Assembly: GCA_025925615.1 (NCBI GenBank)
Contig: JAICLN010000261.1
Span: 1 to 6,042, forward strand
Source of the DNA: Actinomycetospora sp.
GTDB lineage: Bacteria; Actinomycetota; Actinomycetes; Mycobacteriales; Pseudonocardiaceae
Reading direction: 5' to 3'
DNA: 6,042 bases
In this document: piece after piece, positions 1 to 6,042 of the stretch
How the letters are laid out: every line of letters begins with the position of its first letter
Numbering within the stretch: the first letter of the stretch is position 1
Program-made: the position numbers and the translations under genes
The notes under the pieces: generated by a model
Databases searched by the model: none
What the model was told of the DNA's origin: nothing
What the model saw: the letters and a program-made list of their open reading frames with translations, nothing else

Positions 1-3000
1 ACCAGATCGGCGAGGAGGGCCACCCCGTCCGGGCCTACCTCTCCATCGAGGAGATGATCGCCGCGGCCCGGCGGGCGGGCGCCGACGCGATCTACCCCGG
101 CTACGGCTTCCTCTCGGAGAACCCCGGGCTGGCCACCGCGTGCGCCGAGGCGGGCATCACCTTCATCGGCCCGCCGCCGCGCGTGCTCGCGATGGCGGGC
201 AACAAGCACCGCGCCGTCGCGGCGGCCCGTGAGGCCGGCGTCCCGGTGCTCGACTCGTCCGACCCGTCGGACGACGTCGACACGCTGGTGGCCGCCGCGG
301 CGGGGATGACGTTCCCGCTCTTCGTCAAGGCGGTGGCCGGGGGCGGCGGGCGCGGGATGCGGCTCGTGAAGGAGGAGCGGGCGCTGCGCGACGCCCTCCA
401 GGCGGCCATGAACGAGGCGTCGTCGGCGTTCGGCGACGCCACCGTCATCCTCGAGCAGGCGGTGATCGACCCGCGCCACATCGAGGTGCAGATCCTCGCC
501 GACGCCGACGGCCACGTGATGCACCTCTTCGAGCGCGACTGCTCGGTGCAGCGCCGCCACCAGAAGGTCGTCGAGATCGCGCCGGCGCCGCACCTGTCCG
601 CCGAGCTCCGCGAGCGGATCTGCGCCGACGCGGTCACGTTCGCGACGGCCATCGGCTACGTCAACGCGGGCACCGTCGAGTTCCTGCTCGACGCCGAGGG
701 CCACCACCACTTCATCGAGATGAACCCGCGCATCCAGGTCGAGCACACGGTGACCGAGGAGGTCGCCGACGTCGACCTCGTCGCCGCGCAGATGCGCATC
801 GCGTCGGGGGAGACCCTCGCCGACCTCGGCCTCTCCCAGGACTCGGTCGCGCTGCACGGCTTCGCGCTGCAGTGCCGCATCACCACCGAGGACCCGGCCA
901 ACGAGTTCCGCCCCGACATCGGGATGATCTCGGCCTACCGCTCGGCGTCCGGCTCCGGCGTGCGCCTCGACGGCGGCACCGCCTACGCCGGCGCCCAGAT
1001 CAGCGCCCACTTCGACTCGCTGCTGGTCAAGGTCACCTGCCGCGGCCGCGACTTCACCACGGCGGTGCGGCGCGCGCGCCGCGCGCTGGCCGAGTTCCGG
1101 GTGCGCGGGGTGTCGACGAACATCCCGTTCCTCATGGCCCTGCTCGACGAGCCGGACTTCCGCGAGGGCCGGGTGACCACGAGCTTCATCGCCGAGCACC
1201 CCGACCTGCTCTCCGCGCGGGCGCCCGCCGACCGCGGGACCCGGCTGATGACCTACCTCGCCGACGTCACGGTCAACAAGCCGAACGGCACCCCGCCCGA
1301 CCTCGTCGACCCCCGGGAGAAGCTCCCGTCCGGGGTGGACCTCGGGTCGCCCCCGCCCGACGGATCGCGTCAGCGGCTGGGCGAGCTCGGCCCGGAGGGC
1401 TTCGGCGCGTGGCTGCGCGGTCAGACCGGGGTGCTCGTCACGGACACGACGTTCCGCGACGCCCACCAGTCGTTGCTGGCCACCCGGGTGCGCACCCGCG
1501 ACCTGCTCGAGATCGCGCCGCACGTCGCGCGGACCGCCCCGGAGCTGCTCTCGCTGGAGTGCTGGGGCGGCGCGACCTACGACGTGGCGCTGCGCTTCCT
1601 CGCCGAGGACCCGTGGGAGCGGCTCGCCCGGCTGCGCGAGGCGGTGCCGAACCTCTGCCTGCAGATGCTGCTGCGCGGCCGCAACACCGTCGGCTACACG
1701 CCCTACCCGACGGAGGTGACCGACGCCTTCGTCGCGGAGGCGGCCCGCGTCGGGATCGACATCTTCCGGATCTTCGACGCGCTCAACGACGTCGCGCAGA
1801 TGCGCCCGGCGATCGAGGCCGTGCGCCAGTCCGGCGGGGCGGTCGCCGAGGTCGCGCTCTGCTACACGGGCGACCTGATGAACCCGGCCGAGACGCTCTA
1901 CACGCTCGACTACTACCTGCACCTGGCCGAGCAGATCGTCGATGCGGGCGCCCATGTCCTGGCCATCAAGGACATGGCCGGGCTGCTGCGCCCGCCCGCC
2001 GCCCGCCGGTTGGTCTCGGCGCTGCGCGAGCGGTTCGACCTGCCGGTGCACCTGCACACCCACGACACCGCGGGTGGGCAGCTCGCCACGCTGACCGCCG
2101 CGATCGAGTCCGGGGTGGACGCCGTCGACGCCGCGGTCGCCTCGATGTCGGGCACCACGTCCCAGCCCTCGCTGTCCGCGCTCGTCGCGGCGACCGACCA
2201 CAGCGAGCGGACCACCGGGCTGTCCCTCGACGCCGTCAACGCCCTCGAGCCCTACTGGGAGCTGGTGCGCAAGGTCTACGCGCCGTTCGAGGCCGGGCTC
2301 CGGAGCCCGACCGGCCGCGTCTACACCCACGAGATCCCCGGCGGGCAGCTGTCCAACCTGCGCCAGCAGGCGGTCGCGCTCGGCCTCGGCGACCGCTTCG
2401 AGCAGGTCGAGGACGCCTACGCCGCCGCCGACCGGATGCTCGGGCACCTCGTGAAGGTGACGCCGTCGTCGAAGGTGGTCGGCGACCTCGCGCTGCACTT
2501 CGTCGGTTCCGGGGTCGACCCGGCCGCGTTCGAGGCCGAGCCCTCGCGCTACGACATCCCGGACTCGGTGATCGGGTTCCTGCGCGGCGAGCTCGGCGAC
2601 CCGCCCGGCGGGTGGCCCGAGCCGCTGCGCACCCGCGCCCTGGAGGGCCGGACCGAGAAGCCCGGTCTCGCCGACCTCTCCGACGACGAGCGCAAGGGCC
2701 TGGAGTCCGACCGCGCCGCGACGCTCAACGAGCTGCTCTTCCCGGGCCCGACCAGGGACTTCCGCGAGCACCGGACCTCCTACGGCGACACCTCGGTGCT
2801 GCGCAGCCAGGAGTTCTTCTACGGGCTGCGCCCCGAGACCGAGTACGCCGTCGACCTCGAGCCCGGCGTCCAGCTGCTCATCGAGCTCGAGGCGATCTCG
2901 GAGCCCGACGAACGAGCCCTGCGCACCGTCCTGATGTCGCTCAACGGGCAGCTGCGGCCGGTCCAGGTCCGCGACCGCTCGGTGGACACCGACGTCAAGG

Positions 3001-3239
3001 CCGCCGAGAAGGCCGACCGGTCCGACCCGGGCCACGTCGCGGCGCCCTTCGCGGGCGTCGTCACGCTGGCCGTGGCCGAGGGCGACCAGGTGTCGGCCGG
3101 CGACACGGTCGGCACCATCGAGGCCATGAAGATGGAGGCCGCGATCACCGCGCCGACCGGCGGCACCGTCGAGCGGCTGGCGATCGGGAGCGTCCAACAG
3201 GTCGAGGGCGGTGACCTCGTGGTCGTGGTCGCCCTGTGA
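1..3239 (+). CDS. pyc: Pyruvate carboxylase, 5'-truncated by window edge
   Basis: Biotin-dependent cytoplasmic enzyme that carboxylates pyruvate to oxaloacetate using ATP and bicarbonate (anaplerosis). The frame is open from base 3 (QIGEEGHPVRAYLS...), so the ATG at 54 is internal; comparison with the mycobacterial enzyme of about 1127 residues suggests some 50 N-terminal residues are missing. Numbering from that ATG, the biotin carboxylase domain covers about 1-400: glycine-rich ATP loop AGGGGRGMR near 95-103, ERDCSVQRRHQK, and EMNPRIQVEH at 222-231. The carboxyltransferase domain follows from about 455: DTTFRDAHQS with metal ligand Asp464, the probably carbamylated Lys639 in AIKDMAGLL, HLHTHDT with His668/His670, and VTPSSKVVGD with the likely catalytic Thr803. 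The C-terminal biotinyl domain starts near 994, with biotinyl Lys1026 in EAMKMEA. No frameshift or missing key residue is visible. The four-base overlap with rsmD suggests coupled translation. A separate-subunit acyl-CoA carboxylase is excluded because all domains sit in one chain with a pyruvate-type carboxyltransferase. Confidence 0.97.
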   Translation, partial: QIGEEGHPVRAYLSIEEMIAAARRAGADAIYPGYGFLSENPGLATACAEAGITFIGPPPRVLAMAGNKHRAVAAAREAGVPVLDSSDPSDDVDTLVAAAAGMTFPLFVKAVAGGGGRGMRLVKEERALRDALQAAMNEASSAFGDATVILEQAVIDPRHIEVQILADADGHVMHLFERDCSVQRRHQKVVEIAPAPHLSAELRERICADAVTFATAIGYVNAGTVEFLLDAEGHHHFIEMNPRIQVEHTVTEEVADVDLVAAQMRIASGETLADLGLSQDSVALHGFALQCRITTEDPANEFRPDIGMISAYRSASGSGVRLDGGTAYAGAQISAHFDSLLVKVTCRGRDFTTAVRRARRALAEFRVRGVSTNIPFLMALLDEPDFREGRVTTSFIAEHPDLLSARAPADRGTRLMTYLADVTVNKPNGTPPDLVDPREKLPSGVDLGSPPPDGSRQRLGELGPEGFGAWLRGQTGVLVTDTTFRDAHQSLLATRVRTRDLLEIAPHVARTAPELLSLECWGGATYDVALRFLAEDPWERLARLREAVPNLCLQMLLRGRNTVGYTPYPTEVTDAFVAEAARVGIDIFRIFDALNDVAQMRPAIEAVRQSGGAVAEVALCYTGDLMNPAETLYTLDYYLHLAEQIVDAGAHVLAIKDMAGLLRPPAARRLVSALRERFDLPVHLHTHDTAGGQLATLTAAIESGVDAVDAAVASMSGTTSQPSLSALVAATDHSERTTGLSLDAVNALEPYWELVRKVYAPFEAGLRSPTGRVYTHEIPGGQLSNLRQQAVALGLGDRFEQVEDAYAAADRMLGHLVKVTPSSKVVGDLALHFVGSGVDPAAFEAEPSRYDIPDSVIGFLRGELGDPPGGWPEPLRTRALEGRTEKPGLADLSDDERKGLESDRAATLNELLFPGPTRDFREHRTSYGDTSVLRSQEFFYGLRPETEYAVDLEPGVQLLIELEAISEPDERALRTVLMSLNGQLRPVQVRDRSVDTDVKAAEKADRSDPGHVAAPFAGVVTLAVAEGDQVSAGDTVGTIEAMKMEAAITAPTGGTVERLAIGSVQQVEGGDLVVVVAL

Positions 3240-3799
3240 GTCGGATCGTCGCCGGCGCGGCCGGCGGGCAGCGGATCGCGGTGCCGCCGCACGGCGTGCG
3301 CCCGACGTCGGACCGCGTCCGCGAGGCGCTCTTCTCGCTGCTCGAGGCCCGCGGGGTGCTCGAGGACGCGGTGGTGCTCGACCTCTACGCCGGATCGGGC
3401 GCGCTCGGGCTGGAGGCGCTGAGCCGCGGGGCGCTCACCGCGACCCTCGTCGACCGCGACCCCCGGGTATGCGGGGTCATCCAGACCAACGCGCGGACCA
3501 CGAACCTGACCGGGGCCCTGGTGCGCCGGGCCAGCGTGCCGACGTTCCTGAAGCGGGCCACGGACACCGTCGACGTCGTCTTCGTCGACCCGCCCTACGC
3601 CGACACCGAGGACGAGGTCGATGCCGTCCTCGGGCTGCTGCCCCCGTGGCTGTCCGAGGATGCGCTCGTCGTCCTGGAGCGGGACTCCCGCACGCGGACG
3701 CCGGCATGGCCGGAGGCGCTGACGCCGGAGGAGCCGCGGGTCTACGGGGAGACGACGCTGCACCTGGCGGAGGCGCGGGGGAAGGCGCCGAAGGCCTGA
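3236..3799 (+). CDS. rsmD: 16S rRNA (guanine(966)-N(2))-methyltransferase RsmD
   Basis: SAM-dependent methyltransferase expected to make m2G966 of 16S rRNA during small-subunit assembly. The 187-residue length is normal for RsmD. The N-terminus SRIVAGAAGGQRI and the following GVRPTSDRVREALFSLL are the RsmD RNA-binding and substrate-recognition signatures. The SAM-binding motif I is DLYAGSGALGLEALSRGA (from residue 49), an acidic VDRD follows the second strand, and the catalytic N2-guanine motif is DPPY at 118-121. The GTG start at 3236 is chosen because it gives the family N-terminus exactly and overlaps the carboxylase stop as GTGA, a common reinitiation arrangement; no independent promoter is apparent. 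The same carboxylase-rsmD adjacency exists in mycobacteria. Only 20 bases separate its stop from the hydratase start, so the three genes may share one transcript. Confidence 0.96.
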   Translation: MSRIVAGAAGGQRIAVPPHGVRPTSDRVREALFSLLEARGVLEDAVVLDLYAGSGALGLEALSRGALTATLVDRDPRVCGVIQTNARTTNLTGALVRRASVPTFLKRATDTVDVVFVDPPYADTEDEVDAVLGLLPPWLSEDALVVLERDSRTRTPAWPEALTPEEPRVYGETTLHLAEARGKAPKA

Positions 3800-3819
3800 C
3801 CCCGGCATCATCTCCCCGC

Positions 3820-4689
3820 GTGGGCGATCTCGAGGACGCGATCCGGGGCTGGGCCCCGGAGCCGGTGACGACGACGGGGACGACGACGGCGTGGGCGGTC
3901 GCCGCCGCGTCGGGACTCTTCGACCTCGACCCGGTGGCGGGGGAGGGCGAGGACCTGCCGCCGATGTGGCACTGGTTCGGCTTCCTCGAGACCCCCCGCT
4001 CCGACGAGCTCGGGGACGACGGGCACGTCGAGGACGGGCACTTCCTCCCCCCGATGCCGCAGCGGCGCCGGATGTTCGCGGGCGGGCGGCTGCGTGTGGC
4101 CCGGCCCATGCGCGTGGGCGAGACGCTGCAGCGGACCTCGTCGCTCGCCGCCGCCCGCGTCAAGCAGGGCCGCAGCGGCGAGATGCTGCTGGTGACGGTC
4201 CGCGACGAGTTCCGGGCCGGGGACGGCGGCGACGTGGTGGTCACCGAGGAGTCGGACCTGGTCTACCGCTCGCAGGCGCCCGGACAGTCGCGGGGGATCG
4301 GGTTCGACACGCCCTCGACCGACGTGCCGCCGGGCTCCGCCGAGGCCGTGGTGCTCCGGCCCGACGAGACCCTGCTCTTCCGCGTCTCGGCGCTGACCTA
4401 CAACAGCCACCGCATCCACTACGACCACCCGTACGCGACGGCGGCCGAGGGCTACCCCGGCCTCGTCGTCCACGGGCCGCTGCTCGCGCTGATGCTGCTG
4501 GAGATCCCGCGGCGGCACCGCCCGGACCGCGCGGTGACGGCGATCGACTACCGGCTCACCCGTCCCGCGTTCGCCGGCGCCGCCCTCGTGGCCGACCACG
4601 ACGGCCTCCCGGGGACGACCGAGCTCGCGGTCACCGCCGGCGCGGCGGGCCTCCCGGCGTCGGTCACCGGGACGATCACGCTGGCCTGA
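3820..4689 (+). CDS. HTD2/FAS1-like hot-dog acyl-CoA dehydratase (3-methylfumaryl-CoA hydratase-like)
   Basis: Protein of 289 residues resembling the double hot-dog FAS1-like dehydratase / HTD2 family, which includes the 3-methylfumaryl-CoA (mesaconyl-C4-CoA) hydratase of the 3-hydroxypropionate cycle and the fungal mitochondrial hydroxyacyl-thioester dehydratase Htd2. Visible family marks, numbered from the GTG at 3820: PPMWHWFGF at 47-55, HFLPPMPQRRRMFAGGRL at 74-91, and the C-terminal hydratase signature TYNSHRIHYDHPYA with Asn195, His197, His200 and Asp202, followed by EGYPGLVVHGPLLALMLLE. Asn, His and Asp in this signature are the probable active-site residues by family analogy. GTG 3820 is preferred because it avoids overlap with rsmD and leaves the usual family length; an in-frame ATG at 3706 would add a low-complexity Gly/Ala tail read through rsmD. 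No clear ribosome binding site precedes GTG 3820. The true substrate is unknown: no CoA-transferase, lyase or dehydrogenase partner lies in the window. The 3' end overlaps the convergent acetyltransferase by 14 nt. Confidence 0.88.
   Translation: MGDLEDAIRGWAPEPVTTTGTTTAWAVAAASGLFDLDPVAGEGEDLPPMWHWFGFLETPRSDELGDDGHVEDGHFLPPMPQRRRMFAGGRLRVARPMRVGETLQRTSSLAAARVKQGRSGEMLLVTVRDEFRAGDGGDVVVTEESDLVYRSQAPGQSRGIGFDTPSTDVPPGSAEAVVLRPDETLLFRVSALTYNSHRIHYDHPYATAAEGYPGLVVHGPLLALMLLEIPRRHRPDRAVTAIDYRLTRPAFAGAALVADHDGLPGTTELAVTAGAAGLPASVTGTITLA
3868..3891 (+). repeat. 12-bp tandem duplication inside the hydratase gene
   Basis: Two adjacent 12-base units, ACGACGACGGGG and ACGACGACGGCG, differ at one base. 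They encode TTTG then TTTA at residues 17-24 of the hydratase, near its N-terminus and before the conserved WHWF motif. The unit itself is built of ACG triplets, so replication slippage is a simple explanation. The frame is kept. Confidence 0.7.
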
Positions 4690-5368
4690 TCTCCAGGGGC
4701 CTGATCGCCTCGAGGAACGGCCCGACCCCGTCCACGACGACGTCGTCGAGCCGACGCCGTCGCCACCCGCCCGGCGTCACGGCCAGGTGGATCTCGACGA
4801 CGCCGCCGTGGGCACCGGTGCCGCGGTGGACCTCCCGGTAGCCGGTGCGCGCGCTGACCCGCAGCGAGGCGGTGTTGGCGACCGTGGCACCGGTGACCGC
4901 GCGGAGCGCGCCGAGGTGGCCGAACGCCAGCTCGAGCAGCATCAGCCGGGCCCGTCGCCCGAGGCCGCGGCCCTGGTCGGCGCGGGCGAGCCAGGAGGAG
5001 GTCCGCACCGTGCCCGCCGGGTCGTCGTACTCGTGGGCGAGCACGACCTGACCCAGCGCCCGCCCGCCCTCGATCACGGTCAGCGGCATCCGCCACCGAC
5101 CCGCCGTCGGGACCTCCCGCAGCCGCCAGGCGTGCTCCAGGAACCGGCGGGCCGCGGCCCCGCCCTGCTCGGCGGGCCAGCCGAGCAGCTCCGGCTCACG
5201 GCCGGGCGCCACGATCCCGCCGGGCTCGGCCACGATCGCGGCCAGCTCGAGCAGCTCGACGTCGGTGGGCGGGGCGAGGAGCAGCCCGGCGTGGGCCACC
5301 GTGACGCCGAACTGCGGGTAGAGCGCCGCGAGGTCGTCGCGCAGCAGGCCGGGATCCACGACGCCCAT
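4676..5368 (-). CDS. GNAT-family N-acetyltransferase (RimJ/RimL-like)
   Basis: A 230-residue protein, expected to transfer an acetyl group from acetyl-CoA to an amine on a protein, peptide or small molecule; the substrate cannot be told from sequence. The GNAT core is about residues 90-197. It contains TSSWLARADQGRGLG (123-137), where QGRGLG is the acetyl-CoA pyrophosphate-binding Q/R-x-x-G-x-G motif, then the helix RRARLMLLELAFGHLGALRAVTGA and NTASLRVSARTGYREV (165-180), typical of RimJ/RimL-type ribosomal-protein acetyltransferase relatives. The first 90 residues are mostly helical and less conserved, and include WPAEQGGAAARRFLEHAW, a common element of this subfamily. There is no signal peptide or membrane segment. 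ATG 5368 is the natural start and lies inside the loop of an inverted repeat shared with the coaD upstream region. The gene is transcribed opposite to all its neighbours, which marks it as an insertion in the rsmD-coaD interval. Confidence 0.88.
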   Translation of the reverse strand: MGVVDPGLLRDDLAALYPQFGVTVAHAGLLLAPPTDVELLELAAIVAEPGGIVAPGREPELLGWPAEQGGAAARRFLEHAWRLREVPTAGRWRMPLTVIEGGRALGQVVLAHEYDDPAGTVRTSSWLARADQGRGLGRRARLMLLELAFGHLGALRAVTGATVANTASLRVSARTGYREVHRGTGAHGGVVEIHLAVTPGGWRRRRLDDVVVDGVGPFLEAIRPLEIRPA

Positions 5369-5382
5369 CGTGGCGTGGATCC
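5352..5382. repeat. Perfect 9-bp inverted repeat in the divergent acetyltransferase/coaD start region
   Basis: Arms GGATCCACG (5352-5360) and CGTGGATCC (5374-5382) are exact reverse complements separated by 13 bases, centred at 5367. The centre coincides with the acetyltransferase start codon (5366-5368); the right arm ends just before the two candidate coaD starts (5386, 5398). The left arm also encodes acetyltransferase residues 4-6. It could be an operator for a dimeric regulator, a hairpin in either 5' leader, or chance. It is not a typical intrinsic terminator because no T-tract follows. Confidence 0.6.
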
Positions 5383-5397
5383 GGCATGATCACCGTC

Positions 5398-5871
5398 ATG
5401 CGCGCGGTCTGCCCCGGCTCGTTCGACCCCGTGACCCTCGGGCACGTCGACGTCGTGCGGCGGGCCGCGGCGATGTTCGACGAGGTCGTGGTGGCCGTGG
5501 CGATCAACCCGAACAAGCAGGGCCTGTTCTCCGTCGACGAGCGCCGCGAGCTCATCGCGGGCACCGTCGCGGACCTCCCGAACGTGAGCACGGCCGCGTT
5601 CACCGGGCTGCTCGTCGACTGGTGTCGCGAGCAGGGCGTCGGGGTGATCGCCAAGGGCCTGCGCTCGGACACCGACTACGCCTACGAACTGCCGATGGCG
5701 CAGATGAACCGGCACCTCACCGGCGTCGACACGGTCTTCCTCACCGCCGACCCGGCGCACACCTTCGTCTCCAGCTCGCTGGTCAAGGAGGTCGCCCGCG
5801 GGGGCGGGGACGTCTCGGCCTTCCTCACCCCGGAGGTGCTCTCCGCGCTGAAGGCCAAGCTCGCCGGCTAG
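5398..5871 (+). CDS. coaD: Phosphopantetheine adenylyltransferase (CoaD)
   Basis: Catalyses the fourth step of CoA synthesis in the cytoplasm: 4'-phosphopantetheine plus ATP gives dephospho-CoA and pyrophosphate. The protein has 157 residues from this start, matching the small bacterial family (about 160). It opens with AVCPGSFDPVTLGH, containing the nucleotidyltransferase T/HxGH motif (TLGH, residues 13-16). It continues with KGLRSDTDYAYELPMAQMNRHL (from 86), which holds the family's phosphate-binding Arg, and the C-terminal nucleotide-binding VSSSLVKEVA (from 124). Nothing essential is missing. ATG 5398 gives the family-typical MRAVCPGSFDP; an in-frame ATG at 5386 would add MITV and has only a weak GGA about 6 bases upstream. 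ATG 5398 has no Shine-Dalgarno, so leaderless translation is possible. The gene lies divergent from the acetyltransferase and upstream of the sepIVA-like gene, an actinobacterial order. Confidence 0.96.
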   Translation: MRAVCPGSFDPVTLGHVDVVRRAAAMFDEVVVAVAINPNKQGLFSVDERRELIAGTVADLPNVSTAAFTGLLVDWCREQGVGVIAKGLRSDTDYAYELPMAQMNRHLTGVDTVFLTADPAHTFVSSSLVKEVARGGGDVSAFLTPEVLSALKAKLAG

Positions 5872-5958
5872 GCGGGCGGGACCTCGACACGCCGTGCCCT
5901 GGACGAATGCGCCGTGCGCGGGAGCGGGCGCCGCACACTGGCGGAGCTGTCGCGACGC

Positions 5959-5965
5959 AGGAGGT
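5959..5965 (+). promoter_or_regulatory. Strong Shine-Dalgarno for the sepIVA-like gene
   Basis: AGGAGGT is a full anti-16S match placed 8 bases before the GTG at 5974. It fixes that GTG as the start, and it stands out because the other complete genes in the window show weak or no Shine-Dalgarno sequences. Confidence 0.85.
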
Positions 5966-5973
5966 GGGCCGAC

Positions 5974-6042
5974 GTGTACCGGGTGTTCGAGGCGCTCGAC
6001 GAGCTGGTGACCATCTGCGAGGAGGCGCGCGGGGTCCCCATG
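5974..6042 (+). CDS. sepIVA: SepIVA/DivIVA-like cell-division protein, 3'-truncated by window edge
   Basis: Only the first 23 codons are present, reading (M)YRVFEALDELVTICEEARGVPM with no stop before the edge. This closely matches the remembered N-terminus of the mycobacterial DivIVA-domain protein SepIVA (Rv2927c type: MYRVFEALDEL..IVEEARGVPM), a coiled-coil protein involved in septation and envelope growth in actinobacteria. The GTG start follows a strong ribosome binding site at 8 bases. The roughly 100 bp after coaD hold no ORF I trust and no convincing terminator or AT-rich promoter box, so whether this gene is co-transcribed with coaD or has its own promoter is open. The identification rests on a short but distinctive stretch; the coiled-coil remainder lies outside the window. 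Confidence 0.8.
   Translation, partial: MYRVFEALDELVTICEEARGVPM

Noticed and set aside
54..56. ATG at 54 as the start of pyruvate carboxylase
   Set aside because: The frame is open to the window edge and the 17 residues before it (QIGEEGHPVRAYLSIEE) match the conserved biotin carboxylase N-terminal region.
872..3214. A 780-codon plus-strand open frame overlapping the carboxylase
   Set aside because: Its translation is Arg/Pro/Ala-rich low complexity with no recognisable domain; it is the shifted frame of a GC-rich gene whose true frame carries all pyruvate carboxylase motifs.
2819..3811. Long minus-strand open frame opposite the carboxylase end and rsmD
   Set aside because: Compositionally an antisense shadow; the plus strand here encodes the biotinyl domain and complete RsmD.
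3211..3819. Upstream extension of the hydratase frame through rsmD, including an in-frame ATG at 3706
   Set aside because: The added residues are Arg/Gly/Ala-rich without family similarity and are read out of frame through RsmD; GTG 3820 gives the expected length.
4787..5389. 200-codon plus-strand open frame opposite the acetyltransferase
   Set aside because: Lacks recognisable motifs and is rich in Arg/Gly/Pro; the minus strand carries a coherent GNAT fold with the QGRGLG motif.
5080..5760. Minus-strand open frames opposite coaD
   Set aside because: Antisense shadows of a complete, motif-bearing coaD.
5872..5940. Possible terminator hairpin after coaD (for example GTGCG at 5914-5918 with CGCAC at 5932-5936)
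   Set aside because: Arms are only 5 bp, the inner bases do not continue pairing, and no T-tract follows; such short matches are expected by chance at this GC content.

Overview
The window is very GC-rich, and third codon positions are almost all G or C. Gene content and order point to an actinomycete near the Pseudonocardiales/Mycobacteriales. The order pyruvate carboxylase - rsmD - ... - coaD matches the mycobacterial pca-rsmD-coaD neighbourhood. The last gene begins with the N-terminus of SepIVA, a DivIVA-like protein restricted to actinobacteria. The exact genus cannot be decided from this sequence alone; a Pseudonocardiaceae-type genome is my best inference.

Layout. (1) Positions 1-3239 (+): most of a single-chain pyruvate carboxylase. 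It is cut at the left edge and lacks about 50 N-terminal residues. (2) 3236-3799 (+): rsmD, a 16S rRNA guanine-N2 methyltransferase, overlapping the carboxylase stop by 4 nt (GTGA). (3) 3820-4689 (+): an HTD2/FAS1-like hot-dog dehydratase of the 3-methylfumaryl-CoA (mesaconyl-C4-CoA) hydratase type. (4) 4676-5368 (-): a GNAT-family N-acetyltransferase, convergent with and overlapping the hydratase by 14 nt. (5) 5398-5871 (+): coaD, phosphopantetheine adenylyltransferase, divergent from the acetyltransferase across a very short gap that holds a perfect 9-bp inverted repeat. (6) 5974-end (+): the first 23 codons of a SepIVA/DivIVA-like gene behind a strong Shine-Dalgarno sequence.

The genes are mostly core metabolism and housekeeping: oxaloacetate replenishment, ribosome modification, CoA synthesis and division or envelope growth. 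The hydratase and the acetyltransferase look like lineage-specific insertions into an otherwise conserved rsmD-coaD neighbourhood. Three proteins are tied to CoA chemistry (acyl-CoA hydratase, acetyl-CoA-dependent acetyltransferase, CoA synthesis), and pyruvate carboxylases are often activated by acetyl-CoA, but nothing in the sequence shows that they form one pathway.

I found no mobile element, CRISPR array, tRNA or rRNA gene, and no convincing new biological system. The best items for a second look are the inverted repeat at the acetyltransferase/coaD divergent start region, the possibly leaderless coaD start, and the placement of the hydratase gene. No stretch over 300 bases lacks a gene; the largest gap is the roughly 100 bp between coaD and the sepIVA-like gene.
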